Shown here in pieces: positions 19,803 through 28,394 of a stretch of DNA of 39,188 nt (positions within the stretch are counted from its first letter, which is position 1; each line of letters starts with the position of its first letter). Position numbers and translations under genes: made by a program. The stretch is from a virus. The notes beneath the pieces were generated by a model. It saw only the letters and a program-made list of their open reading frames with translations. It searched no databases and had not been told where the DNA came from. The stretch lies in the IMG/VR virus record IMGVR_UViG_3300024999_000221, positions 1-39,188 of that record; one strand, given 5' to 3'.

Positions 19803-20942
19803 CTACACTCGCTTCGTGTTTCCTATTTGTTTAAATTCAGGAAACGGCGTAAGAAACTTCCCGCCTTGAGCGAGCCATTTTTTTTCCCGTTCCTTGAATA
19901 GGTTTATAAATCCGTAAGGCATAACAAAAGCATATTTAAACATTGACAGATTTTCTTCCGGTAAAATGGGGATATTTGACCCGACCATATATTTTCCCCA
20001 TTTCTCTTTGCTTTTGTCTATGGCGCAAACAATGTTTTTTGAGTTCATTCCGTAGTATTGGGCGATGGTATTGCCTTTGGTTGAAGCTCCATAAATACAA
20101 ACATTTTTTCCTTTGATGAATTTCATCGCGTCGGCCTTGTTTTTTTTCATCGCGCCGACAAATTTTTTCCAATCAACTTTCGGTTCTTTATGACGCACGC
20201 TCCCTTTCTGATAATGTCGCGCGTAAAGCCGATAACTCCCGCCGTTGATTTTATTCTCTTTTACTTTGTAAATTTCCAGTCCGTTTTTTTCGTAAAGATA
20301 AACGAGAGACTTGTAATCGTAATACTCAAGATGTTCGGCGCAGATGTTCCCGATGTCGTTCATTTCAACCATTTGCTTGGCGGTCATCAGTTGAGCAATG
20401 AAAACCCCGTCGTCTTTTAAGTGATTTTTAACATTAGAGATAAAACCGTTTGGATTTTTACTGTCGTAAAACATACCGATGGCCGTGATTACATCGGCTT
20501 TGTCGGTTTTCACCTCTTCCCAGAATTTCACGAATACTTTTTCGCAATGCTTTTTAAGTTCTTTAGTCAGATTGGTCGCCGGCTCAACGCCAATCCGCTT
20601 AAATCCTCTGACGAAAGATAAAAGCGCGCCGTCGTTCGCCCCGACATCAATCCAAACGGCTTTTCTTTTTTTAATATCTTTGACGATGCTTTTTAAATCA
20701 TCCGTAATTACTTTATTCAGCCCGCTCCGATACCAGTAATGTTTGGAATACATCAAGTCATAATCCGCCGTGTGCCTCAACTGGACAAGCCCGCAATCTT
20801 TATTTTGGCATTGAGTCATTTCCAACGGCGCTTTGACGCATTTTTTCAGCTCTTTGACGAAAGTGGAAACGCATAAGTTTCCCAATGAGAACAGGGTCTT
20901 TAATTTTTCTCCGCAAACGCGGCAAGTTTTTCGCGTTATCAT
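19803..20942 (-). CDS. Sugar C-methyltransferase-like protein (TylC3/Methyltransf_13+14 type), 379 aa
   Basis: The N-terminus is a zinc-binding domain (CRVCGEKL and CQNKDCGL). The middle is a SAM-binding core (VWIDVGANDGALLSF). The C-terminus contains HLEYYDYKSLVYLYEKNGL and the Rossmann-like NVCIYGASTKGNTIAQYY. This three-part architecture belongs to C-methyltransferases acting on NDP-4-keto sugars. Start 20942 gives an ATGA overlap with the upstream glycosyltransferase. It may methylate the 4-keto product of the gmd step; this is inference. Confidence 0.75.
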   Translation of the reverse strand: MITRKTCRVCGEKLKTLFSLGNLCVSTFVKELKKCVKAPLEMTQCQNKDCGLVQLRHTADYDLMYSKHYWYRSGLNKVITDDLKSIVKDIKKRKAVWIDVGANDGALLSFVRGFKRIGVEPATNLTKELKKHCEKVFVKFWEEVKTDKADVITAIGMFYDSKNPNGFISNVKNHLKDDGVFIAQLMTAKQMVEMNDIGNICAEHLEYYDYKSLVYLYEKNGLEIYKVKENKINGGSYRLYARHYQKGSVRHKEPKVDWKKFVGAMKKNKADAMKFIKGKNVCIYGASTKGNTIAQYYGMNSKNIVCAIDKSKEKWGKYMVGSNIPILPEENLSMFKYAFVMPYGFINLFKEREKKWLAQGGKFLTPFPEFKQIGNTKRV

Positions 20943-21916
20943 AAAACTTTTAAATAATCGGGTAATAATTTTTCCCAAGAATGTTTTTCTCCGTATATTT
21001 TACCATAACTGGAAACTTCCCGCAAGTCATTTTTATTCACCACCTCGTCAATCTTTTCGGCTAAAATCTTGGGGTCTAAAATCGGGTCTTCCACTTCTCT
21101 TAATTTTGCTCCCATTCTTATTTTTCTAAATCCCGAAGGTTTGAATAAAAGTTCTTTGGGCATATATTCGTTAAAAGGAAATATGTCGGTGGTAATCACT
21201 CCCAAACCGGAAACCATCGCTTCCACGATAGGCAAACAAATCCCGTTCGCCCCTTGCGGATAAACCAAAACATCGCCCTCTCTCCATAATTGCCAGTAGT
21301 TTTTGAAATTCACCTGCTGGACTTCCACTCTCGGATCGTTGGCTTGAAACTGTTTCCACGAATAAATAATCAATTTAAAATCGCTTCGGGTATGCTTCAG
21401 GGCGTCTAAAAGCAGTTGCGTGCCTTTTCTCCCGCCCATTCCCGAGTGCGAACCGGAATGAATTAAAGTTTTAACTTCTTTCCTTTCTTTCCAAATCAAT
21501 CTGTCTTCAGCCAAAGGTATCGGCAAATAAACAACCTCCGCGCCAAAATCTTTAAACGTTTCGTAATCAAGTTTAGAAGGGCAGAGCAAAACATCGGGTA
21601 TGTAAGGCAGAGGGTCTAAAGTCATTTCAACCATTGTCATTAAAACAGTCTTAATTCCCCTTGCTCTGGCTTCTTTGACTAATGTCCAATCATAAAACGT
21701 TTCTACGGTGAAAAGAACGTCCAATCCATTCAACCAATCATAATTTATTTTAAATTGCGGCCGGGTTACTTCAAAATCTTTATATCTTTCGGGGAATACC
21801 TGAAATACTCCATTTTCCACTAAAAGTGCTTTTTGGGGTTTCAGATGTCTGGCAAATTCCCAGCTTAAAGTTCCCAATCCCGAATTATCGCCCCGGCATA
21901 TCATTCCTAAATTCAT
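20939..21916 (-). CDS. GT-B glycosyltransferase (GT4-like), 325 aa
   Basis: A two-domain GT-B layout is visible: N-terminal DNSGLGTLSWEFARHL, linker LPIPLAEDRLIW, and C-terminal KTLIHSGSHSGMGGRKGTQLLLDAL, GDVLVYPQGANGICLPIVEAM (the nucleotide-sugar-binding E region) and SGLGVITTD. It transfers a sugar to an unknown acceptor with retention of configuration, as usual in GT4. It overlaps the GT-A gene upstream by 32 bases. Confidence 0.8.
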   Translation of the reverse strand: MNLGMICRGDNSGLGTLSWEFARHLKPQKALLVENGVFQVFPERYKDFEVTRPQFKINYDWLNGLDVLFTVETFYDWTLVKEARARGIKTVLMTMVEMTLDPLPYIPDVLLCPSKLDYETFKDFGAEVVYLPIPLAEDRLIWKERKEVKTLIHSGSHSGMGGRKGTQLLLDALKHTRSDFKLIIYSWKQFQANDPRVEVQQVNFKNYWQLWREGDVLVYPQGANGICLPIVEAMVSGLGVITTDIFPFNEYMPKELLFKPSGFRKIRMGAKLREVEDPILDPKILAEKIDEVVNKNDLREVSSYGKIYGEKHSWEKLLPDYLKVL

Positions 21917-22445
21917 ATAAATCCACAGTTTTAAAATGACGGCAGGGATAATTCCACGCCACCCAAATTTTAAAACCTTTTTCTTTAGCTTTTTGGCAAA
22001 ATCCGAAATCAGTTCCGTATTTTAAATCATCATCTTTCAAAACAGGGTGGAAATCGTTTACCTGTTCCAAAACCCGGCGGGCGATTAAAATACAGCCCGT
22101 TCCTATCACGTCAACTTCTTCCAAATCCTTTTCCATTCGCTTAATGCTTCCATATTCCATATCCGGGAAAGGTTTTTTGTAAACATTCCATCTTAACTGT
22201 CCGTTGGTAAAAAGCGGCGTCGGACAACCGACAACATCCAAATCCAATTCAGCCAGTTCTCTCGGGTCTTTCACGGGGACGACATCGTGGTCAATCATTA
22301 AAAGATACGCGCCATCGGTTTTTAAAAAATCTTTGACGATGTTTCTGCGGTTTAAATAGATAGGGTGAAATTCGGGAAATTGACCGTCGTAAACCGCTAA
22401 TTCCTTGCGGATAAATCCCGTATTGGGAATGTATGTTTTAACCAT
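21885..22445 (-). CDS. GT-A glycosyltransferase-like protein, 186 aa
   Basis: The core is short: YLLMIDHDVVPVKDP with a DxD-like metal site, VGCPTPLFTNGQLRWN, DVIGTGCILIARRVLEQV, and GTDFGFCQKAKEKGFKIWV, the GT2-type acceptor and base region. It is smaller than most GT2 enzymes and starts directly at a late part of the fold, so the donor part may be compact. It overlaps both neighbours. Confidence 0.65.
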   Translation of the reverse strand: MVKTYIPNTGFIRKELAVYDGQFPEFHPIYLNRRNIVKDFLKTDGAYLLMIDHDVVPVKDPRELAELDLDVVGCPTPLFTNGQLRWNVYKKPFPDMEYGSIKRMEKDLEEVDVIGTGCILIARRVLEQVNDFHPVLKDDDLKYGTDFGFCQKAKEKGFKIWVAWNYPCRHFKTVDLYEFRNDMPGR

Positions 22446-23274
22446 TTTCCAATCCTTTAATTTTAATCCGATTCCGTCCTTCTTCTCTCACTCGTTCAGC
22501 TTCAACTTTATCATAATCAATTCCTTCCAAAACAGTCTCCAGCCATTCCCGCCATTTGTCTAAATCCTGATAAAGTTCCCTCCTCCAGCCCCTCTGTTCT
22601 CCTATCCCCGTGAAGCAATCCCAGATGGAACCTAAATCAAGAAACCAAGAATTGGGTATCTTCCCGTGAAGATTGGCGATTAAAGGCGCGGCGGCAAACC
22701 CAGCGGAAAAAATATACGCCGCCGGCCGGCCGTAATCCAACACCTTTTGAGAGTATTTATTAAGCCAATCCTCTTCCTCATAGACATCTAACTTGGGAAT
22801 TTCCACGAAATGCTTGTAAGGCATAAAATACTTGATATTTTTAACGAATTTATTGCTGATAAATACCGTGTCCATCTTTCTTAATTGCTTAATCCACGCG
22901 CCAATTCCTTTTAAACGAGCCAAATCATCGGTTACCATATCTCTTTCGTAAAATACCCAATCTTTTTCAGGCACTTTGTTTTGAATCAATAATTTAACCA
23001 TTCGCCTTGCTCCATAAACCCAATCCTCATCATACATACACAAAGGAGCGGCTTTATAATAATTCGGAGCGGAAAATTTTAACGCTTTTAAAAGGTTATC
23101 GCCGATTATCTCGGTATAAAGTTGTCCTCCGCCCGTTCGGTTGTCATTGCCTATTCTTGATTTTTCCATTGCCAACCATTCGGCGTCGGAAAACCCAGAG
23201 AAAGAAAAATACTCATTATTCTTTAACTTTTCCACATACCAATCCACCGGATTTTGATGAAAAATTATAGGCAT
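22438..23274 (-). CDS. GT-D-fold glycosyltransferase-like protein, 278 aa
   Basis: FSFSGFSDAEWLAM (residues ~23-36) has the D-x-E metal site of GT-D (DUF1792-type) glycosyltransferases. Later AAYIFSAGFAAAPLIANLHG and NSWFLDLGSIWD fit the nucleotide-binding and conserved C-terminal parts of that fold. The acceptor is unknown. It lies among GT-A and GT-B genes with small overlaps. The assignment is by motif only. Confidence 0.5.
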   Translation of the reverse strand: MPIIFHQNPVDWYVEKLKNNEYFSFSGFSDAEWLAMEKSRIGNDNRTGGGQLYTEIIGDNLLKALKFSAPNYYKAAPLCMYDEDWVYGARRMVKLLIQNKVPEKDWVFYERDMVTDDLARLKGIGAWIKQLRKMDTVFISNKFVKNIKYFMPYKHFVEIPKLDVYEEEDWLNKYSQKVLDYGRPAAYIFSAGFAAAPLIANLHGKIPNSWFLDLGSIWDCFTGIGEQRGWRRELYQDLDKWREWLETVLEGIDYDKVEAERVREEGRNRIKIKGLENG

Positions 23275-24113
23275 AATTCTTTTAATCTGTTATGTATCTC
23301 CAAAGCGTGTTTATCGGGAGTCATCGCCATTACCAGCTCTTTGGCTCTTTTGGTATCGGTTTTTAATTCCCCTTTATGCATTTTAAGCATTTTGTCTTTC
23401 AAATCCTCAAAGTCGTCCCACTGAAAATAAGCGATGGAGTCTCCCAGATAATCCACTGCGCCCATATACGGAGAATTGGAAGCTAAAATCGGTTTTTCAA
23501 ACATCGCCCCTTCAAATAAAAACATTCCCCCGGTGGACATTTCATAAATCGCCGATACGAGAAACCTCGCGTTGGCCAACGTTTCCCTGAAATCTTCTTC
23601 AGTCATCGGGAAGTTCGGATCGGTCAAAGCGTAAGGAATGCCTATTTCTTTCGCCGCTCTCTGAAACCAATCCATATGAATGTCGGGATTGATTCTTAAC
23701 GCCTGAAACGCGTATCCTTTGTCTCCGACTTTATCAAACGGCTTAGTCGGAAAAAAGCATTTCATCACTCGGCTTTTCATATTCCAGTGGTCTTCCAACA
23801 TTTTCTGAACCGCTCTTGAAGGCACCCATACTTCCAAACTTTCCTCGCAGAGCTTCTTGTAACTTTCATAATCGTATTCATTCGGTCTTGGATTTTTCAA
23901 AGCCCAAGAATAAACATCCCACACATACTCTATAACGGGAATTTTAGGGAACATCTTATGAGCTTTCCACGCCTGATTCATCATAATCACCGAACGCGTG
24001 AAAATTAAATCGGTGGTTTCATCGCAATCGGGAGAAACTTGATGTCCCAACTTCTCCAGTTCGGGAACCAGTTGCCATTGCCAGCCCGGGGTTGATAAGT
24101 AACAAATTTTCAT
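23265..24113 (-). CDS. GT-B glycosyltransferase-like protein, 282 aa
   Basis: The start MKICYLSTPGWQWQLVPELE is Rossmann-like. The C-terminal half has TLANARFLVSAIYEMSTGGM, FLFEGAMFEKPILAS and YFQWDDFEDLKDKM, the donor-binding helices of GT4-like enzymes. Start 24113 gives an ATGA overlap. It is shorter than typical GT4 enzymes (~350 aa). Confidence 0.65.
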   Translation of the reverse strand: MKICYLSTPGWQWQLVPELEKLGHQVSPDCDETTDLIFTRSVIMMNQAWKAHKMFPKIPVIEYVWDVYSWALKNPRPNEYDYESYKKLCEESLEVWVPSRAVQKMLEDHWNMKSRVMKCFFPTKPFDKVGDKGYAFQALRINPDIHMDWFQRAAKEIGIPYALTDPNFPMTEEDFRETLANARFLVSAIYEMSTGGMFLFEGAMFEKPILASNSPYMGAVDYLGDSIAYFQWDDFEDLKDKMLKMHKGELKTDTKRAKELVMAMTPDKHALEIHNRLKELCL

Positions 24114-24706
24114 TTTTTCACCCACCCTATTATGAATTTAACCGCCGCTCCGCAATCGTATTCCTCAAGCTCAACCTTTGAAAATTCGGGAAACATCCGT
24201 TTAATTTCATCTGATTGAAACCAATTAACGTGCAATTCCCCGCCTTGTTGTTTTCCAAATTCATTCAAAGGAACGGAAAATGCCATAATTCCTTCCGGTT
24301 TCAATACTCTGAATATCTCATCAATAAGTTTATTTGGCTCGTCAAGATGTTCAAGAATTTCGGAAGCCACCACATATTGGAAAAACTCATCTTTAAACGG
24401 CATTTGATAACAATCGGAACAAACATAAATCACTTTGGGACAAAGTTTCTGAAAATGATTGATTACATCGCAAGCGTGATCTAAACCGTAAAAGTTATAT
24501 TTTGGAAACTTCGCCTTTAATTCGGCGCAAATCGGCGAATTTAAACATCCCGCATCCAATAAATCTCCATCAGTGTAATACCGCGTTAATTTATTAAATC
24601 TGTCTAAATCCTGATAATTCAGTTTTCGCACGTGTTCTTCTTCCTTTAATCCTTTATTCATCAGTTCTGGCGTATTAGGATTGCGCGCGACATTGGGATA
24701 TCTCAT
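24110..24706 (-). CDS. SAM-dependent methyltransferase (Methyltransf_11/25), 198 aa
   Basis: The class I pattern is clear: LLDAGCLNSPICAEL (motif I), YNFYGLDHA, YVCSDCYQMPFKDEFFQYVV, ASEILEHLDEPNKLIDEI and RVLKPEGIMAFSVPL. Within the sugar island, the likely substrate is a glycan or sugar nucleotide. It is coupled to both neighbours by four-base overlaps. Confidence 0.8.
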   Translation of the reverse strand: MRYPNVARNPNTPELMNKGLKEEEHVRKLNYQDLDRFNKLTRYYTDGDLLDAGCLNSPICAELKAKFPKYNFYGLDHACDVINHFQKLCPKVIYVCSDCYQMPFKDEFFQYVVASEILEHLDEPNKLIDEIFRVLKPEGIMAFSVPLNEFGKQQGGELHVNWFQSDEIKRMFPEFSKVELEEYDCGAAVKFIIGWVKK

Positions 24707-25266
24707 ATATTGGGATTGATAATTTCATCTTGGATTTTTCCTCCCCGCAATTTATCCCCGTAAAATACGCAGGGTTTCTCGGAAGCATATATATTTCCGT
24801 TCACTTTTTCTTTGATTCTGTTTCTTTCGGCGTCCCACGGATTTTCATTCGGTTTTAAATGTTTTAAAAGAAATTCCCTTTTTTGAATGGACGCTTCAAA
24901 TGATAACTGATAAGGCATATCGGGAAGATACTTGTAAAATCCTTCCGTTGGAAGAGTGCGATAAGGACTATGATTGCCCATTAAAGATACTCTGTCCGCT
25001 CTTTTCTCTTTCGCCAATTTAACCAATTCTCTTATCAATTCCAAGTTCGGCGGTTCGGTTAGATAAAAATCTTCGTGAAGCAAAATAAAGTATTCGTCTT
25101 GAATGGAATTTAAAAAATCTATCACTCCATTGCTCCAGTGGTCTATGTCCGTGTTGGAAATATAAGCGAAAAACGGCGCGCCCCAATGCTTCTGAAACCG
25201 CTCGGCAAATTCTCCGAATAAATGAGCGTATTTAACGCAACCCAGAACATAAATGTTAATATCCAT
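24703..25266 (-). CDS. GT-A glycosyltransferase-like protein, 187 aa
   Basis: The N-terminus INIYVLGCVKYAHLFGEF is followed by VIDFLNSIQDEYFILLHEDF (metal-type ED), RVSLMGNHSPYRTLP and ASIQKREFLLKHLKPNENPW. This pattern is one I associate with small phage and bacterial glycosyltransferases acting on surface polysaccharides. Confidence in the fold is moderate. It overlaps neighbours at both ends. Confidence 0.6.
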   Translation of the reverse strand: MDINIYVLGCVKYAHLFGEFAERFQKHWGAPFFAYISNTDIDHWSNGVIDFLNSIQDEYFILLHEDFYLTEPPNLELIRELVKLAKEKRADRVSLMGNHSPYRTLPTEGFYKYLPDMPYQLSFEASIQKREFLLKHLKPNENPWDAERNRIKEKVNGNIYASEKPCVFYGDKLRGGKIQDEIINPNI

Positions 25267-25594
25267 ATTCCCCGTATTGTTTCACTTCCAATGGTTCATT
25301 GCATATTTTGGCGATAGTGTGTTTGGCTTTGGTGCGTTCGTGGGTCAATCCCCGCAAAACATAGTAAAGGTGTCCGGCCATTTCGTAATTCTTCAATTCA
25401 AACGCTTTACTGATAACATCTTCCATTTCAAACATAAACAGATTTATCCGATAGAGATTATCAAATAATTCTTTCGGCACTCGTTTAATGTCTTTAGCGT
25501 ATTCTGAAAGTTGCCCGTCAACCGGCAATCCCTTATTTTGTTTTACTTTCAGAATAGTCGCCTTATCGGCCGCTTCCCATATTTGCATTATCAT
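25256..25594 (-). CDS. Helical hypothetical protein within the sugar island, 112 aa
   Basis: The protein is helical (RVPKELFDNLYRINLFMFEM; NYEMAGHLYYVLRGLTHERT), with no recognised catalytic motif. It is tightly embedded (overlaps 11 and 4 bases) between a glycosyltransferase and an FkbM methyltransferase, so a partner or scaffold role is possible. Confidence 0.5.
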   Translation of the reverse strand: MIMQIWEAADKATILKVKQNKGLPVDGQLSEYAKDIKRVPKELFDNLYRINLFMFEMEDVISKAFELKNYEMAGHLYYVLRGLTHERTKAKHTIAKICNEPLEVKQYGEYGY

Positions 25595-26271
25595 ATTTGT
25601 CTTTTTAAATATAAATCAATTTTGCTTCCTTTGGGATTAAAAATATCTCGGCCATTCGGAATACTCCCGTCAAGATTCAGCACGTCATATCCGCTTATCC
25701 GTATATCGTCTATAAATTCATAAGGGTTTACTCCCGCGTCCGCTTGCATAATAGTCGGCATAAATTCCATACAAATATCCCTGAATTGTCTTAAATGCCT
25801 TTTCATTCCTTTCCACACGAACCACTCGCTTAATTCAACGTCCAATTTCATAACTATATCGCCCTTTATTTCATATTCGTCAAGAATATCGTCAATCGTT
25901 ATCGTTTCCATTTCAATTTTTTCCACCGATTCTTTATTGGGCGAGAATCTGTCGTATAACGACGCCTGAATGTGAGAATCGGCCGGCACGGTAAAAGTTA
26001 CATTTCTTTTCTCGCTGTAAGCCGCTTTATTGATAATCACATAAGACTCTTTTATATCCCGACTGTTATCTTGTAATATCTTCGCGGAAGCGGGCGTGGC
26101 TTCAATCAAAATGGAAAACTTTGGCTTTTTCTCAATAATCACGGGAAGGGAAGCTCTCCCGATATGCGCTCCGCAATCAATAAACACATCGGAACTTTTA
26201 ACTCGTTTCATACACCATTCTCGTATCGGATCAATATCTTTAGGATTTTGCGTTTCTTGATTCTTGAACAT
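25591..26271 (-). CDS. FkbM-family methyltransferase, 226 aa
   Basis: The family pattern is clear: DVFIDCGAHIGRASLPV (motif I), ILIEATPASAKIL, IINKAAYSEKRNVTF, ETITIDDILDEY and IVMKLDVELSEWFVWKGM. FkbM enzymes methylate sugar hydroxyls. At 226 aa the length is normal. It is probably responsible for an O-methyl on the phage- or host-derived glycan. Confidence 0.85.
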   Translation of the reverse strand: MFKNQETQNPKDIDPIREWCMKRVKSSDVFIDCGAHIGRASLPVIIEKKPKFSILIEATPASAKILQDNSRDIKESYVIINKAAYSEKRNVTFTVPADSHIQASLYDRFSPNKESVEKIEMETITIDDILDEYEIKGDIVMKLDVELSEWFVWKGMKRHLRQFRDICMEFMPTIMQADAGVNPYEFIDDIRISGYDVLNLDGSIPNGRDIFNPKGSKIDLYLKRQI

Positions 26272-27184
26272 AATCTAATATGACTTGTATCCTGTGTTTA
26301 TAAGTATAATTTTCTTTACAAAACTTAAATCCTTCTTTCCTGATAAACTCTCGTTCTTCCGCGTGAGTCAAGTAATATGAAATTTTATCCGTTAAATCAT
26401 TAAAATTATTAAATTCATACGGCGCGTAATGTTTAAACGGGATAAATTCTTTTTCCAGTCCGGGAATGTTCGGCATAATCAAGAAAGCGCCCCGACCAAT
26501 CATCTCATAAACTCGGTTAGACCAGTAATCAGGCGAATATACGGAGTCGCCTATCATAATCTTTATTGAAGCGCAAAAACCGTTTAATTCAAGTCCGGTA
26601 AATATCCCGTTGGCCGATCCCGGCCCCACCCACCGAAAATCATCTTTAAACGCTCCCTGCAGAAATCCTATCAGTTCCCCCCGATACGGCCAAAATCTCT
26701 GGTTATTTTCTCCCACAAATCCGACATTGAATTTATTAAGCCCGCCGCTATTCGTCATTAACGCTTCTTTTTGGTAAATCCCCTGCCTTAAACATTCAAT
26801 GTTATTCCCTTTCAGCCCGCCGTCGGTGGTAAAGACTCTCGGCGCTTTGAATATGGGATTTTCATCAATCAAATGTTTTCTTTCCGGTATGGCTTGAATT
26901 AAATTAGTCAGCCACGGCACCACAAGAATTTTGTCCATCACCTCTTTAAATCTTCCGCCTACGCGGTCAAGCTGTTTTTTCTCCCAATTTCCATACGCGT
27001 AATCTCCTTTCATCCGCGCTTCTTCGCATAAAACGAAATCATATCCTTTCAGATTATCAAGCACCCAATCAACAGTCGTAAAGTCTTCGTGCCGCCGTTT
27101 CACGTAATGCCCCAGCTCCTCAAAACTTTTAGCGACGTATTCCGCCGCCGGACTGCCAAAATTTCCAATGTAAAGAATGTTCAT
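26240..27184 (-). CDS. CgeB-like GT-B glycosyltransferase, copy A, 314 aa
   Basis: The N-terminal half begins NILYIGNFGSPAAEYVAKSF. The C-terminal half has FRWVGPGSANGIF, SIKIMIGDSVYSPDYWSNR, VYEMIGRGAFLIMPNIPGLE and TYKHRIQVILDYV, the CgeB/GT1-type donor-binding region. It is clearly paralogous to the next gene upstream (SPxYWSNRxYExxGRGxFLI in both). Donor and acceptor are unknown. Confidence 0.8.
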   Translation of the reverse strand: MNILYIGNFGSPAAEYVAKSFEELGHYVKRRHEDFTTVDWVLDNLKGYDFVLCEEARMKGDYAYGNWEKKQLDRVGGRFKEVMDKILVVPWLTNLIQAIPERKHLIDENPIFKAPRVFTTDGGLKGNNIECLRQGIYQKEALMTNSGGLNKFNVGFVGENNQRFWPYRGELIGFLQGAFKDDFRWVGPGSANGIFTGLELNGFCASIKIMIGDSVYSPDYWSNRVYEMIGRGAFLIMPNIPGLEKEFIPFKHYAPYEFNNFNDLTDKISYYLTHAEEREFIRKEGFKFCKENYTYKHRIQVILDYVQESRNAKS

Positions 27185-28068
27185 TTTATAATTTCTAAAA
27201 ACTGCCGACAGCGATTCAAAAGAGTGTGATGTTCTTTCGTGTAGGCCATCGCTTCGTTACTTATCTTACGCCGCTCTTCGGGACGGTTTAGGAAGTATTC
27301 TATCTTTTCGCTTAACGATTGAAACCCATAAAATTTGAAAGGAATAAAATGTTTATAAGGTTCGTATTCTTCGTTTAATCCTTCTATGTCGGTGAATATA
27401 AGAAATCCGCCGCGTCCCAAAGTTTCATAAAATCTGTTTGACCAGTATCTCGGAGAAGGAAACGAATCTCCAATAATAATGCTTGCGGAAGCGTATAAAT
27501 CATTCAACGGGTCTCCCCGAATATGGTCAGTCGCCAATTTCCCATACCGTTTAAAATCATATTTTTGAAGATATTTGCACATCACCTCTCTATGCCCGTA
27601 TTGCATTCCCCCGACATAGGCTACATCGGAACTGAAATCTTTGACCCATTTTCCTTTATAACAATACTCGTCATAAATTCCTTGTCGCAGAAGATGATAG
27701 TTAATGCCTTTGTCTCTGAATCTTTGAATGTTTCCCCCATCGGGGCCGAAGACAAAATCAGTTTTAAAGATAATATCCTCGTCTATCTTTGATTCTCGTC
27801 TGTGCCCGAAATACAAATCAAATGTCCAGCTAACCGTCGGAATCCTCATTTTCTTAATTTCTTTGACAAAGAACTCTCGGTGGTCTATCCGCAGTTTTGC
27901 CGTCAAAACCATATCGGGTTTCTCATCGGCGATTATTTTTAACGCCGTTCTCGCGTCAAATCCTTCCTCTGGGAAACGAATAATCTCAATCCCCAGCTTT
28001 TCAAAACTTCTGGCTATCCCTTCTTCATTCCATAACTTTGTAAACTCTCCGATAAAAGCTATTTTCAC
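27181..28068 (-). CDS. CgeB-like GT-B glycosyltransferase, copy B, 295 aa
   Basis: The protein begins MKIAFIGEFTKLWNEEGIAR. It has VSWTFDLYFGHRRES, FVFGPDGGNIQRF, SIIIGDSFPSPRYWSNRFYE, LGRGGFLIFTDIEGLNEEY and a C-terminal HHTLLNRCRQFLEII. It is a paralogue of the following gene, arranged in tandem with a four-base overlap, indicating an old duplication and divergence. It may add a related sugar in sequence. Confidence 0.8.
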   Translation of the reverse strand: MKIAFIGEFTKLWNEEGIARSFEKLGIEIIRFPEEGFDARTALKIIADEKPDMVLTAKLRIDHREFFVKEIKKMRIPTVSWTFDLYFGHRRESKIDEDIIFKTDFVFGPDGGNIQRFRDKGINYHLLRQGIYDEYCYKGKWVKDFSSDVAYVGGMQYGHREVMCKYLQKYDFKRYGKLATDHIRGDPLNDLYASASIIIGDSFPSPRYWSNRFYETLGRGGFLIFTDIEGLNEEYEPYKHFIPFKFYGFQSLSEKIEYFLNRPEERRKISNEAMAYTKEHHTLLNRCRQFLEIIK

Positions 28069-28394
28069 CCGTGTATTTTGATTTTATGCCCTTTTAATTC
28101 ACTTTCGCCTTTGGCGATAAATCCGCATAAAGGGCATTCAAACGGGTCTTCTTTCACCGGCACGCCGGCTATAACCTCTTGCGGGGCTTCCATCGCTTCC
28201 AAATCAACCAACCGAATATATTCAAACTGTTCCCGTCTTTTGGGATTTTTTTGAATATCTATCCAATCGTGATACGGCATATCGTGAACTTGGCCTGTTT
28301 TTAACTGCCGATAATACACGAATGCTTTAACCGCTTTGGGTTGTTTGTTTTGATATTTAACGAAATCGGGGTGAATAATGTTTTTTTGAATCAT
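28065..28394 (-). CDS. Protein with a C-terminal C2H2 zinc finger, 109 aa
   Basis: Residues 87-108 form a textbook C2H2 finger, C-x2-C-x12-H-x4-H (C87, C90, H103, H108), with KGESELKGH in the helix. The rest is beta/helix of no known family (PKAVKAFVYYRQLKTGQVHD). It is located between two glycosyltransferases, overlapping both. Whether it binds nucleic acid or is a structural zinc knuckle is unclear. Confidence 0.65.
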   Translation of the reverse strand: MIQKNIIHPDFVKYQNKQPKAVKAFVYYRQLKTGQVHDMPYHDWIDIQKNPKRREQFEYIRLVDLEAMEAPQEVIAGVPVKEDPFECPLCGFIAKGESELKGHKIKIHG

